64,000 nt of DNA. Source: Selenomonas sp. AE3005. GTDB taxonomy: Bacteria; Bacillota; Negativicutes; Selenomonadales; Selenomonadaceae. How positions within the stretch are numbered: the stretch's first letter is position 1; every line of letters starts with the position of its first letter. A program made the position numbers and the translations under genes. The stretch lies in assembly GCF_000686945.1 (NCBI RefSeq), contig NZ_KK366041.1, positions 21,685-85,684 on the forward strand. The letters are read 5' to 3'. The notes under the pieces were generated by a model. The model had not been told where the DNA came from, made no database searches, and saw only the letters and a list, made by a program, of their open reading frames with translations. Positions 9,021 through 17,070 of this stretch are shown in pieces.

Positions 9021-9539
9021 TTACAGCTTCTGAACTTTCTTAATCTGATACTCCCACTTGGGATTCATCTTCATGCGCCTTTTCCTCCACTCGCATGATG
9101 GAGTCATACTATCAGACGGCACCCATTGTTCAAAACGTTTATTCCACAAAGCACGTACGGTTATGTATTTGCCCTTGTTCAAATTCACAAGCTGTGGATA
9201 AATCCTATACTTATCCCCCTTATATCCTTGTCGGCGCTGCTTGTCAATATCTGTACGAGCTGTCTGCCAGGTAATATACTTCTTTTCTTCGAGACTGGCA
9301 TTCTTGGGATATTCGGGTTTAGTTTGGCGGGGAAACAATTCTACGGTGAAGTAATTTGTCCGCCAATGCGACTCATCCCACAGGTCTCTATCTATGTCGA
9401 GCACATCAATCCACTTGCCATCTGTGTTGACTGCCTCCACGATATCCCTTGTAATATATACAGCTTTCGATTCACCATTTTCGACATACTTAATGTACGC
9501 AGCATCATATTTATATCCTGTTCGTTTCGGCTTATTCAT
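9021..9539 (-). CDS. Hypothetical protein, 172 residues
   Basis: Starts at the ATG at 9539, which follows GGAGAAGGGG and overlaps the end of the preceding gene by eight bases. The frame stays open upstream to 9776, but that extension lies over the preceding gene and has no ribosome site. Rich in Lys, Arg, Tyr and Trp (KYVENGESKAVYITRD, WRTNYFTVELFPRQ), soluble, with no signal or membrane segment. Family not recognised. It sits at the downstream end of the 16.9-9.0 kb minus-strand run of accessory genes. Confidence 0.6.
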   Translation of the reverse strand: MNKPKRTGYKYDAAYIKYVENGESKAVYITRDIVEAVNTDGKWIDVLDIDRDLWDESHWRTNYFTVELFPRQTKPEYPKNASLEEKKYITWQTARTDIDKQRRQGYKGDKYRIYPQLVNLNKGKYITVRALWNKRFEQWVPSDSMTPSCEWRKRRMKMNPKWEYQIKKVQKL

Positions 9540-9867
9540 AATTTTCCCCTTCTCCACATTTATACTTTTCTTCCCATCTATGATGTAAGGCTTCCTTAAA
9601 ACAATAAAAACAATTATGGGCACCGTAGTCCCACCAGTGCGCCCCCTTGTCATCCACGATTTCACGGATATAGGGCGGCTTAAAATGATTTTCGTTCCAC
9701 CATCTTCGCACAGCATCCTGGGCTGCAGCAAGGCTGCCAAATGTGCCATGCTGTTCATCATGATATGTGTCTGCACCTAAAGTCCGGGCTTTTACCCAGT
9801 GCAGCTCATATTTTATACTTGTTCGCATCTCTAACGAAAACTGCTTAGTACCAGTAATTCCTCCCAT
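9532..9867 (-). CDS. Hypothetical protein, about 98-111 residues
   Basis: Contains YELHWVKARTLGADTYHDEQ, WWNENHF and an aromatic/cysteine cluster YGAHNCFYCF. Two starts are possible: ATG at 9867, with GGAGG almost touching it, or ATG at 9828 with only a weak AGAG. It overlaps the end of the upstream gene by 23 bases if the first start is used. It is coupled to the 172-residue gene downstream. No domain is recognised; the aromatic, Trp-rich character suggests a small interaction module, but this is only descriptive. Confidence 0.55.
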   Translation of the reverse strand: MGGITGTKQFSLEMRTSIKYELHWVKARTLGADTYHDEQHGTFGSLAAAQDAVRRWWNENHFKPPYIREIVDDKGAHWWDYGAHNCFYCFKEALHHRWEEKYKCGEGENYE

Positions 9868-10501
9868 CCTCCGGCAAAGCCCCCTTATTTTTAAACTCTC
9901 TTTTTATCTCCACATAAGCCATCTGCCCTGAAAAAGCAACTTTCAATGGTCTCTTGGGCACAGGCCATTCCTCTTCTGTGAGCGGTGGCTTGCCCTGCTC
10001 CTTTCTCTGCTCATTTTCCCACTCCCGCAGTTCCAGCCGTTCTTCAATCGATATTGTATTCCATGAATCATCGGGGGCCAGGTTCCGTATTTCACTGTTC
10101 AGCGTCACCTTGTCAAAGGCCAGCACTCCATAATCATTCGGCTTTTCCTGCTCATTGTTTTCTACCCAGTAATGATAGATCGCAATATTGCCATCTACTT
10201 CCATCAATTTAAAAGTTACCATGTTGCTTTTCTCCATTTCGCTTGACCATTCCAGAATATTGTCCTGCATCTTAATCATCTTCCCATGATGATAGCGTAC
10301 TTCCTCCGGCGTAAAACCTTTAACCCCCGTCATTTCCCCATCCGGCAGCAGGCACTCCATACGGTCATAATCGTTGCGCTCGGCGCTCCAGCGTTCAAAA
10401 ATGACACGCACACACATTCTGCCGTCAATATTTATCGGATCAGAACAGATAACCTTTGTTCCATCCGAAAAGTCCAAAAAAGGATTTATCATCTTTGTCA
10501 T
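9845..10501 (-). CDS. Hypothetical protein, 218 residues, with paralogue fragment nearby
   Basis: Starts ATG after AAGAAGAGAG. The N-terminal half looks beta-rich (DGTKVICSDPINIDGRMCV). The middle carries a YDRMECLLPDG region, and the C-terminal third carries LREWENEQRKEQGKPPLTEE, which is duplicated as a fragment at 8557-8694. No family is recognised. The existence of a second, broken copy beside the helicase module suggests that this gene or its surroundings serve as a recombination target, or that the module replaced a paralogous neighbour. Confidence 0.6.
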   Translation of the reverse strand: MTKMINPFLDFSDGTKVICSDPINIDGRMCVRVIFERWSAERNDYDRMECLLPDGEMTGVKGFTPEEVRYHHGKMIKMQDNILEWSSEMEKSNMVTFKLMEVDGNIAIYHYWVENNEQEKPNDYGVLAFDKVTLNSEIRNLAPDDSWNTISIEERLELREWENEQRKEQGKPPLTEEEWPVPKRPLKVAFSGQMAYVEIKREFKNKGALPEDGRNYWY

Positions 10502-10515
10502 CTCTCTTCTTATCT

Positions 10516-11463
10516 TTAATCATAAATAAGGTTCAGCATTTCCCAAAGCCATTTGGGAAATTCATCTTTATTTCCCACTTCGCTTAGAATCTCATAAAAG
10601 CTGGGATTTCCTACTGCCTCCATCAACAAATACCGTGCATGCATATACGCCAGAGTCTTTTTTACCTTCCTTTCTATTTCATCACTATTTCCATGAAAAA
10701 GGTCATTATGCTGAGTAGCCTCCGCACATAAATTGAATTTCCCCTTCTCAAACCTTATCCTCTTCATCTTCCTGTCAAACGTCCAGGTTTTATGCAGCCT
10801 GTTAAACACACGCTCAAACAGGTCTATATCACATTGTGTTATTTGCCGCCTGCCTATGGCTCTACGAAATTCATCTTTGGAAAAAGAATAATAACAATGC
10901 TCCTTAATATTCGGCTCCTGCCTTCTTGAACGCAGTATTCCTACCTCTTTGGCTCTTACTATGCCGAATGAATCATACCCCAGGCAGAGTGCCAAATACG
11001 AAACCCTTTTGGCATCCTGAGTTGGGACTCCTTTCAGCAACGCCTCTACTTCGCCATGTGACAGTCCCATTTTCCTTCTCATAAAATCATGGATTTCTTC
11101 TTTGGAAATCTTCTTTTCTTCCTGGATTGATGCAATTCTGCGTACATCACACCAGTAGATATACGGTATTCTCAAGTCTCTTATCAGCGGCAGCCTGCCC
11201 TCCTCCGCCTTTACCAACGTGGCAACTTCCTCCACTTTTGCACTTAAGGCGTCTGCTACGCTTTTGACAAAATCTTCATCATCGGTATACGCCTCCTCAT
11301 ATATCGCATCACAAACGATGTCAGGGTCTACGCCAGATACTCTTACGATTGCTTCTTCCGCTTCCGCAAAAGGAAACGTATGCCTTTCAGAACGGCGATA
11401 TTTATTCGTTCCACTTATTTCTTCAATTCTGTTATTGATAAATTTTTTATTGAGCTTATACAT
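10516..11463 (-). CDS. Hypothetical protein, 315 residues
   Basis: The ATG at 11463 (MYKLNKKF) is chosen over one seven codons earlier because AAAGGTG lies at the right distance before it. Mostly alpha-helical and charged; it contains EEKKISKEEIHDFMRRKMGL, which looks like a helix-turn-helix or small helical bundle. Its end lies 14 bases from the next gene downstream. There is no signal peptide and no metal-binding motif. Function unknown; it lies within the same-strand accessory run. Confidence 0.55.
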   Translation of the reverse strand: MYKLNKKFINNRIEEISGTNKYRRSERHTFPFAEAEEAIVRVSGVDPDIVCDAIYEEAYTDDEDFVKSVADALSAKVEEVATLVKAEEGRLPLIRDLRIPYIYWCDVRRIASIQEEKKISKEEIHDFMRRKMGLSHGEVEALLKGVPTQDAKRVSYLALCLGYDSFGIVRAKEVGILRSRRQEPNIKEHCYYSFSKDEFRRAIGRRQITQCDIDLFERVFNRLHKTWTFDRKMKRIRFEKGKFNLCAEATQHNDLFHGNSDEIERKVKKTLAYMHARYLLMEAVGNPSFYEILSEVGNKDEFPKWLWEMLNLIYD

Positions 11464-11528
11464 GTAAAATTCACCTTTCCCCATATAAATTACTGAGTGC
11501 TCTAACGGATGTCACTTTCTGTATTTAC

Positions 11529-12371
11529 TCACATTCCTTCCTCATTTTTCACCTGTGCCAACAGTCCATGGGCTTTCAGACTTTCATAGAAAGTATCATA
11601 GTATACCGGCTTATCCCTGTGGCTGATTGTATATCTTAAATTTGCGTCATATATTTTAATTTCATCACGTTGTAGCGTTTCCCGAAAATATTCATCAGTT
11701 ATATCTTCCAAAGGCGCTGTCGTTAAATCAATTTGGCAATGTAACGCTGTTTTTAGTTTTATGAACAAACCGCCTAAATTCCAATGCCTCAATGCTTTAC
11801 TGCCAGCAATGTCCAGACGTAAATCAATATCACTTTTCCAGGTGGCTTCACCGCGGGCATACGAACCGTACAGAAAGGCTGCTTTTATTTGATAGGCCTG
11901 CAGTATGGGAATAATGGCTGCCTGTATTTCGAGTATTGGCTTGGTGTTTTGCGTGGAATCGTTAAGTATGCCCTTTTTATAAAGCTCCCATTGATTTAAG
12001 TATTCATGTTCCATGAACAGATCGATTATCTGCCAGTTGGGCCTGGAGCGCAGCATGGATACCTTGGCAAAGATTTCCTCAGTGAAGGCGTCATTACAGA
12101 TATACTCTTCCTTCATTCCCTCTGCGGAGGCGTAATCACCTAATGTCAGGAGGTCTAAAAATGCGCGGATATGGTTGGCTATGTTGTATTCTTTGTTATC
12201 CGCCAGAAAAGGTATTGTCCTGCCCGTCTCGATACCGTAATCACCAAAAACACTGTCTTCAGAGTCCAATATTGTCAGCTTATCCCAATTGACCGCAGAA
12301 GTACGGTAATCCCCCCATGTGCCCAGACTGCAGGGAAGGTTCATGGCGTGTCTGCCGGTTACGTATTTCAT
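11529..12371 (-). CDS. Nucleotidyltransferase-fold protein with N-terminal conserved domain
   Basis: 280 residues. The C-terminal half has the minimal nucleotidyltransferase signature FLYGSYARGEATWKSDIDLR (GS followed by D-x-D), with further Asp in QIDL. The N-terminal half begins MKYVTGRHAMNLPCSLGTWG, a block that I recall in front of such domains in Firmicutes. A good ribosome site (GAGGTG) precedes the ATG. Such proteins often modify RNA or proteins, for example as MNT antitoxins paired with HEPN toxins, but no HEPN partner is visible. Two other nucleotidyltransferase signatures occur within 4 kb, so this is one of a local cluster. Confidence 0.65.
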   Translation of the reverse strand: MKYVTGRHAMNLPCSLGTWGDYRTSAVNWDKLTILDSEDSVFGDYGIETGRTIPFLADNKEYNIANHIRAFLDLLTLGDYASAEGMKEEYICNDAFTEEIFAKVSMLRSRPNWQIIDLFMEHEYLNQWELYKKGILNDSTQNTKPILEIQAAIIPILQAYQIKAAFLYGSYARGEATWKSDIDLRLDIAGSKALRHWNLGGLFIKLKTALHCQIDLTTAPLEDITDEYFRETLQRDEIKIYDANLRYTISHRDKPVYYDTFYESLKAHGLLAQVKNEEGM

Positions 12372-12405
12372 CTTTGTTCACCTCAAGATCTATGCGTCAT
12401 GGCCT

Positions 12406-12741
12406 TTAACTTTCACCATGCTTTCTTGCCTCTTTGAATAAGTCCACATAGTCTGCACAAAAATCTTCCATTTCCTGCTGCAGGCGTTCTTTGATTTGTG
12501 CTCGCACCTGGTTGTAGCGCTGAATCCATGCCATGGGGTCTTTGACCTTTAATTCTTCGGTCACACCGTATTCTTCCATGGGAACCGAGTATTCTTTCTC
12601 GTAGAATTTTTGGTCAACCACGTTCAAAAATGTATCTGTCCTGCCGATTTTCAGCAAATAACGCCAATCATCAGCTCTTTGTTCCTGCATGTATTTTTTA
12701 CAGATACTGCGCCAGTAGCCGTGTTCTGTTCCTGTTGGCAT
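12406..12741 (-). CDS. TnpV-like transposon-associated protein
   Basis: 111 residues from the ATG at 12741, which has GGAGG five bases upstream (an ATG four codons earlier has none). The pattern KYMQEQRADDWRYLL, then a Leu-rich helix, then GVTEELKVKDPMAWIQR resembles TnpV proteins of clostridial transposons. TnpV has no established activity. A second, more diverged member lies at 13072-13401, with one unrelated gene between. No transposase is seen nearby, so these may be relics of a mobile element or a domesticated pair. Confidence 0.6.
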   Translation of the reverse strand: MPTGTEHGYWRSICKKYMQEQRADDWRYLLKIGRTDTFLNVVDQKFYEKEYSVPMEEYGVTEELKVKDPMAWIQRYNQVRAQIKERLQQEMEDFCADYVDLFKEARKHGES

Positions 12742-12752
12742 ATTTTCCTCCA

Positions 12753-13061
12753 TTATTCAAGTGCATATCCACGTTTTTTGTAATAGTTAATCATTCCTTC
12801 TTTACAATCTTCTACTTCACCATCTATATCCATAGTCCATATATCCAGGGCATCTAAATATTTCAAATGTTTCCTTATATAGATTAAAGGTAAATCAATA
12901 ACATCCATTGCATAAAAACCATCTTTACAGAATACTCCCGGGGCTATTTCCTCTGCTCCATTTTCCAAAAGCATTTTCCGGATAGGTGCCATCATTTCTT
13001 CCACCGTTTTACCGGCAGCGATTACTTTTTCTTCGTTGAAAATATACGTTGCAGTTACCAT
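12753..13061 (-). CDS. Hypothetical protein, 102 residues
   Basis: Begins MVTATYIFNEEK with GAGG six bases upstream; the frame opens 12 codons earlier but overlaps the preceding gene. Its stop shares one base with the first in-frame ATG of the next gene (TAATG). Contains a central beta-strand region (IAPGVFCKDGFYAMDVIDL) and an acidic C-terminus. No domain is recognised. It is sandwiched between the two TnpV-like genes. Confidence 0.5.
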   Translation of the reverse strand: MVTATYIFNEEKVIAAGKTVEEMMAPIRKMLLENGAEEIAPGVFCKDGFYAMDVIDLPLIYIRKHLKYLDALDIWTMDIDGEVEDCKEGMINYYKKRGYALE

Positions 13062-13071
13062 ATATACCTCA

Positions 13072-13401
13072 TTACCACTGCCACAAGTCAATTTCATAGA
13101 CCATCTCTTTTAGCAGGAGCTTTCGCAGGGACTCTCTTACACGCATACATCTGGACACCCATTCGTTCTTATCCATGGTTCTTATAGATGCCATTAGGCC
13201 TGACCTTAGCAGCGCCTTATCAAGCATGTGGTGTTCCTTTAGAGTGATTCTGTTATTAAACACCGTCAGATATCTGTCCAGTTTTTCTGTCTCCTGCAAA
13301 AATCCCCAATCAGCTGTGCGGTACTTATACATAAAATCTTTGCGCGCATTTCCCCAGAAGCCATAGTTTTTCGCCAAAAGCTCTTCGTCTGTCATATACA
13401 T
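13072..13401 (-). CDS. Diverged TnpV-like protein
   Basis: 109 residues, ATG preceded by GAGG. The segments FMYKYRTADWGFLQETEKLD and MASIRTMDKNEWVSR align in order with the TnpV-like protein at 12406-12741 (RADDWRYLL, KDPMAWIQR). It is diverged, ends with YEIDLWQW, and lacks recognisable catalytic residues. Assigned by resemblance only. Confidence 0.45.
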   Translation of the reverse strand: MYMTDEELLAKNYGFWGNARKDFMYKYRTADWGFLQETEKLDRYLTVFNNRITLKEHHMLDKALLRSGLMASIRTMDKNEWVSRCMRVRESLRKLLLKEMVYEIDLWQW

Positions 13402-13403
13402 GT

Positions 13404-14144
13404 TTATTCCTCGATATTCTCAATTTCTTTCCATTCAGCCGTAGGACTGCCGCTTTGCATATAGGTCATGTCCAGCACATTCACTGCCGACAGCTCCTGC
13501 CCAAAGGCTGTGCCGGTATCTATCAGCAGAATGTTATTGGACAGCAGATACGGACTACTGCATGTCCTGTCCAGATACTGTACCGGCGTATGTCCTGCCA
13601 CGACAGTCTGCTTTCCACTGTAGTATTTCAGGAACTTATCCCGAATCCAGAGAAAATCATGTTCCGTCTGCTCAGCGGGGTTCTCTTTGCGGGGATGCAC
13701 ACCTGCATGGACGAAGAAATAATCCCCCAGTTCCAAATACAGGGGCATCTGCCGGACAAAACGCAGCAGTTTATAAAACTCCCGGCGGTCGAGCTTGCTT
13801 AGCTGTTTCAGCGTCACATCACCGCCGTTGCGCGGGTCAAGCCATAAATCATACAGATTCCACCAGTCCGCCTCCTCAATGGAATATATTTCAAAGAAGT
13901 TCTGCATAAAATCCTCGTGGTTGCCTTTCAGGGCGATAATGTTTTCATGGCTTTCCACGAGCGACTTTACAAACTGCAGCGTGCGGACGGATTCTGCGCC
14001 CCTGTCGATATAATCGCCATGGAAAATCAGCAGGTCTTCGCCATCATTAAAATGGATTTTCTCCCACAGTTCCACGGCTTTGTCATAGTGGCCATGAATA
14101 TCTCCAATAGAAATAATCCGCTTGTAATCCTCCAGTTTTCTCAT
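13404..14144 (-). CDS. PPP-type metallophosphoesterase (serine/threonine phosphatase-like)
   Basis: 246 residues; ATG at 14144 with AAGGAGA seven bases upstream. The calcineurin-like signature is complete: ISIGDIHGH (residues about 13-21), FHGDYIDRGAE, LKGNHEDF, later HAGVHPR and VVAGHTPV. These residues hold two metal ions and cleave phosphomonoesters, as in PrpE or bacterial Ser/Thr phosphatases. Substrate unknown. It lies among nucleotidyltransferase-fold genes, and a second phosphoesterase is fused to such a domain at 14569-15789, suggesting a nucleotide- or RNA-related role. Confidence 0.75.
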   Translation of the reverse strand: MRKLEDYKRIISIGDIHGHYDKAVELWEKIHFNDGEDLLIFHGDYIDRGAESVRTLQFVKSLVESHENIIALKGNHEDFMQNFFEIYSIEEADWWNLYDLWLDPRNGGDVTLKQLSKLDRREFYKLLRFVRQMPLYLELGDYFFVHAGVHPRKENPAEQTEHDFLWIRDKFLKYYSGKQTVVAGHTPVQYLDRTCSSPYLLSNNILLIDTGTAFGQELSAVNVLDMTYMQSGSPTAEWKEIENIEE

Positions 14145-14196
14145 TGCAGTTCTCCTTCCTAAATTCATTAAATGAGAGTTTTATGCTAGTTCCGCC

Positions 14197-14565
14197 TTAT
14201 TTACTACCGTCATAATCAGCACCGCCCTTTACGGAATCATCATGCTCCTGCCGTTCATAAACAAGCACACCTGTTTTCATGATTTCATCATACAGGTTTT
14301 TATCAACCGTAAAATTATCCCACTTATCAAATACCACAGTATGGCTGCCGATTGACGGCCACTTATTCATTTCTTTTGCCGTTTCAAAATAAATATCAAT
14401 ATCGCTCTCAGGGTTGCATCTGGGCGTTACACTGCTGCCAAATATAATTATTTTCCTGATATTGGGGATTTTTTTACAAACCTCAATCATTTCAGCCACA
14501 GCCTTCTGTTGTGTAGGAAATATCTTGTTAATGTTCAAAAACGGCTTAGCAAAAGCCAGCCACAT
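14197..14565 (-). CDS. Nucleotidyltransferase domain protein
   Basis: 122 residues. Signature IIIFGSSVTPRCNPESDIDI (GS followed by D-x-D), the minimal nucleotidyltransferase fold. ATG preceded by GAGGG, the ribosome site overlapping the stop codon of the upstream gene. A C-terminal acidic tail (VYERQEHDDSVKGGADYDG) is poorly structured. It lacks an adjacent HEPN gene, so the toxin-antitoxin reading is not supported here. Immediately downstream of the phosphoesterase-nucleotidyltransferase fusion. Confidence 0.65.
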   Translation of the reverse strand: MWLAFAKPFLNINKIFPTQQKAVAEMIEVCKKIPNIRKIIIFGSSVTPRCNPESDIDIYFETAKEMNKWPSIGSHTVVFDKWDNFTVDKNLYDEIMKTGVLVYERQEHDDSVKGGADYDGSK

Positions 14566-14568
14566 TAT

Positions 14569-15789
14569 TTATCCCTCTTTCTTATAGCAAATCCACCCAT
14601 CTTCTTTTATGTTCAGCAGCAACGGATGTGCCTTTTCCCATTTATGGTAATACTCAGTGCTCATGGGCACGACCTGAATATCAATGTCATTTTCCATATT
14701 GAAATCAAACGTCATGCCAAACAGGGCATCGTTAAACTTCTGCAGTTCATCCTCCCGGCCGTCGACCAGGACTAATACATTAACATCCGAATCCGCCCGA
14801 TAATCCCCCCGCGCATAGGAACCATACAAAGCCACCTTCACCAGACGCTCACCATATATCTTACGCAGCTCCCCTGCATAGATGCTGAGCAACGTCTTCA
14901 CATGTTCTATAATGCGGGCCTCACCTCTTGTCTGCAGCCAAACAATAACCATTTTCCCCGTCACGCCTGCACTATTTTCCAACACTTCATACCGGCAGGC
15001 TTTGACAGTGGCCTCGGCAGCATGGCCATCACTTCCCGTTATTTTACAGAGGCTTAGTTTCTTATCCGCAATATGGTTGCTAAAGAAATCCTCCTTCAGC
15101 ACCATATACACATGTTCCGGCCCATAGCTGAACCTTATCAGCTCAGATAGTGGTATCGTGATGGTTTCGCCGGCACTGATGACCAGTTCCGGGGCTTTAT
15201 CCAGCTGCAGCAGCGTATTGCCGATATAGTCAACCAATCTTGGCGCTCCCAGATAGTCCTGCCGAAAGGCCACTAATTCGCTCAGCGACGGAATATGCTT
15301 TCTGCCTGCCCACGAATGCAGCTGGTGCAGCACATCCTGATTCAGCGCCACCGGCCGATAACCCATGTGTTCCAAGCTAAGGGGCCAGTAGAGCCTTGAC
15401 ATATCTTCCCGATGCAGGCTGTGCAAATGCCCATGAATATTGATATCCGCTGTATGCCCAAACTTCGGCTTATGCGTAAACAATACCTTCATACCGTCAA
15501 AATCCATGGTCAATTCATCAGCCACCAGTACAAAGCCCATATCCATATACTCCTGCGTGCGCCGTTTGTCATGGTTGCCACGGATAAGGATTTTCCTGCC
15601 TGGCAGTTTCATCATCTTCTGTAAATCTGCCGCCGTCCAGGCAATATCCCCCAAATGAATAACCGTATCATCCGCTCTGACTTTCTTAGCCCAGTTGTTA
15701 TAAATAAGTTTCGTGAAATTCTCCGGCCGGCCGCAGTGTTTGACCATGTTGGCATGCCCCAGATGCGTATCTGTAATCAGGTAAATCAT
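14569..15789 (-). CDS. Metallophosphoesterase fused to a degenerate nucleotidyltransferase
   Basis: 406 residues. Domain 1 (about 1-130): YLITDTHLGH, HLGDIAW, IRGNHDKRR, FTHKPKF, NIHGHLH, a complete two-metal phosphoesterase set. A middle region (about 130-300) is not recognised. Domain 2 (about 300-406): VALYGSYARGDYRADSDVNV, a nucleotidyltransferase signature in which the second Asp of D-x-D is replaced by Asn. A conserved downstream Asp is present in NDIDIQV. The ATG overlaps the stop of the upstream gene (ATGA). A bifunctional enzyme, or an enzyme with a binding-only second domain, is plausible; substrate unknown. Confidence 0.7.
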   Translation of the reverse strand: MIYLITDTHLGHANMVKHCGRPENFTKLIYNNWAKKVRADDTVIHLGDIAWTAADLQKMMKLPGRKILIRGNHDKRRTQEYMDMGFVLVADELTMDFDGMKVLFTHKPKFGHTADINIHGHLHSLHREDMSRLYWPLSLEHMGYRPVALNQDVLHQLHSWAGRKHIPSLSELVAFRQDYLGAPRLVDYIGNTLLQLDKAPELVISAGETITIPLSELIRFSYGPEHVYMVLKEDFFSNHIADKKLSLCKITGSDGHAAEATVKACRYEVLENSAGVTGKMVIVWLQTRGEARIIEHVKTLLSIYAGELRKIYGERLVKVALYGSYARGDYRADSDVNVLVLVDGREDELQKFNDALFGMTFDFNMENDIDIQVVPMSTEYYHKWEKAHPLLLNIKEDGWICYKKEG

Positions 15790-16292
15790 GACTGCTCCTT
15801 CAAAGACGCCTGCAGCTCCCAGTATTCAAGCTGGGTTTCTGCATCCATATCCTTTTCGCATTTCTTCAGAATCCCCAATATTTCTGCCACTTGATCCTTT
15901 TTATTACATATCCATGCCCTCATACAATCCTTAATCAATTTCCTATACTTGGGAATATCCTTCACATACTCCTTTTTATAATCCTCCAGCATGTGCTGAA
16001 AGCGTTCCTGCAAAATAGCGCCATCTCCATACTTTTCCTCATTCTCCGGCGTCATATCTCCCAGGAACACCACACCTTCTTCCCTATCAGCTATAAACTC
16101 TATCGTATGATGTGCTCCATATTCTTCCTCTCTCGGACGCCATCTGCCTTCCAGTTCCCTAAAATAACTTTCATTGTACTCATCAATCCCCAAGAACTTC
16201 AATATTTCCTCCTTTGACATGGAATAGAATATCCGCATGTTAGCCCCATGCCGTGACTGATAAAAGTTAATGTGCCATCTTATATTTGACAT
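15786..16292 (-). CDS. Hypothetical protein, 168 residues
   Basis: Starts at ATG 16292 (MSNIRWHINFYQ) after AGAAGGAGAG; the frame opens 34 codons earlier over the preceding gene. Has SMSKEEILKFLGIDEYN and an acidic stretch, then a helical, Lys/Glu-rich C-terminus with two Cys. No recognised domain. Its stop overlaps the ATG of the phosphoesterase fusion gene, so it is probably produced in step with it. Confidence 0.55.
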   Translation of the reverse strand: MSNIRWHINFYQSRHGANMRIFYSMSKEEILKFLGIDEYNESYFRELEGRWRPREEEYGAHHTIEFIADREEGVVFLGDMTPENEEKYGDGAILQERFQHMLEDYKKEYVKDIPKYRKLIKDCMRAWICNKKDQVAEILGILKKCEKDMDAETQLEYWELQASLKEQS

Positions 16293-16326
16293 AATGATTC
16301 TCTCCTTCTGTATCCTACAATTCAGC

Positions 16327-16920
16327 TTAATATTCCTTTTCATCGAGCGCCATCGCCCGCAGATAATCCATAAGCGGTTCGGCCACCATATCACTCAGTT
16401 TTGTTTTCGCTGCTGAATAACCATACTCAAAGCCCTCATCAGCAAACCGCTTATACAGTTTTTTCAGAACGTCCTCCGGCAGACGCGCAGCTGCGCGGTA
16501 CATAAGCGACCATGCCACCGACTCAACTGCCTGGCGCTCCAGTGGATTGCAGTCATACTCATCTGAACAACGGACAAAAACATTCCACGCATTACAGCCG
16601 GACTGGTAATTTCCCATCTGACTGTCATAGATAAGCCCCTGCGCGTCAAACATATCATTGCCGTCTTCCGACATTCTTGACAAGTCAACCTTTACCTGCA
16701 GCACCGTTCTGGCAATGCCCGCCTCCAGAACGTCGGTGCTGTATTCATTGATAAAATGTGGTAGGCCGCGCCAGTCACTCATGTCATAAAGGTCTTCATC
16801 CTCATCCTCCTCATCATACTCATCCATATTATCCGCCTCCATGTACTCCTTATCTTTGATAGGTTCAATCAGGTCAAACGGGTAATTATCCAGCTTGCTG
16901 CACTTATTTTCTGTAAACAT
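16327..16920 (-). CDS. Acidic hypothetical protein, 197 residues
   Basis: First gene of the minus-strand run, ATG at 16920 after GGAGGGTGACA. Residues 30-50 are almost all Asp and Glu (MDEYDEEDEDEDLYDMSD), followed by a compact-looking domain with NAWNVFVRCSDEYDC and a helical end. Not recognised. The very acidic N-terminus could mimic nucleic acid or bind a basic partner, but this is speculation. A near-consensus promoter lies 50-80 bases upstream. Confidence 0.55.
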   Translation of the reverse strand: MFTENKCSKLDNYPFDLIEPIKDKEYMEADNMDEYDEEDEDEDLYDMSDWRGLPHFINEYSTDVLEAGIARTVLQVKVDLSRMSEDGNDMFDAQGLIYDSQMGNYQSGCNAWNVFVRCSDEYDCNPLERQAVESVAWSLMYRAAARLPEDVLKKLYKRFADEGFEYGYSAAKTKLSDMVAEPLMDYLRAMALDEKEY

Positions 16921-16971
16921 ATTGTCACCCTCCATTTTTTGCGCTAAACTATACTCAAATGCTTATGTTTG

Positions 16972-17000
16972 ACTATACTGCCTTTATGGTGACTTGTCAA
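16972..17000 (-). promoter_or_regulatory. Sigma-A-type promoter of the minus-strand accessory run
   Basis: On the minus strand: TTGACA (17000-16995), 17-base spacer, TATAGT (16977-16972). It points into the run of genes from 16920 down to about 9.0 kb, which have mostly short gaps or overlaps and are probably co-transcribed at least in part. Confidence 0.7.
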
Positions 17001-17070
17001 TCTTTTTCTTCACAAAATTTTATTTTTGTGTTAGTATATGCTCAATCTTTTCAGAAAGGACGTAATCATT

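Noticed and set aside
9540-9776. 79-codon N-terminal extension of the 172-residue protein
   Set aside because: It overlaps the preceding gene in another frame, while a strong ribosome site sits at the internal ATG 9539.
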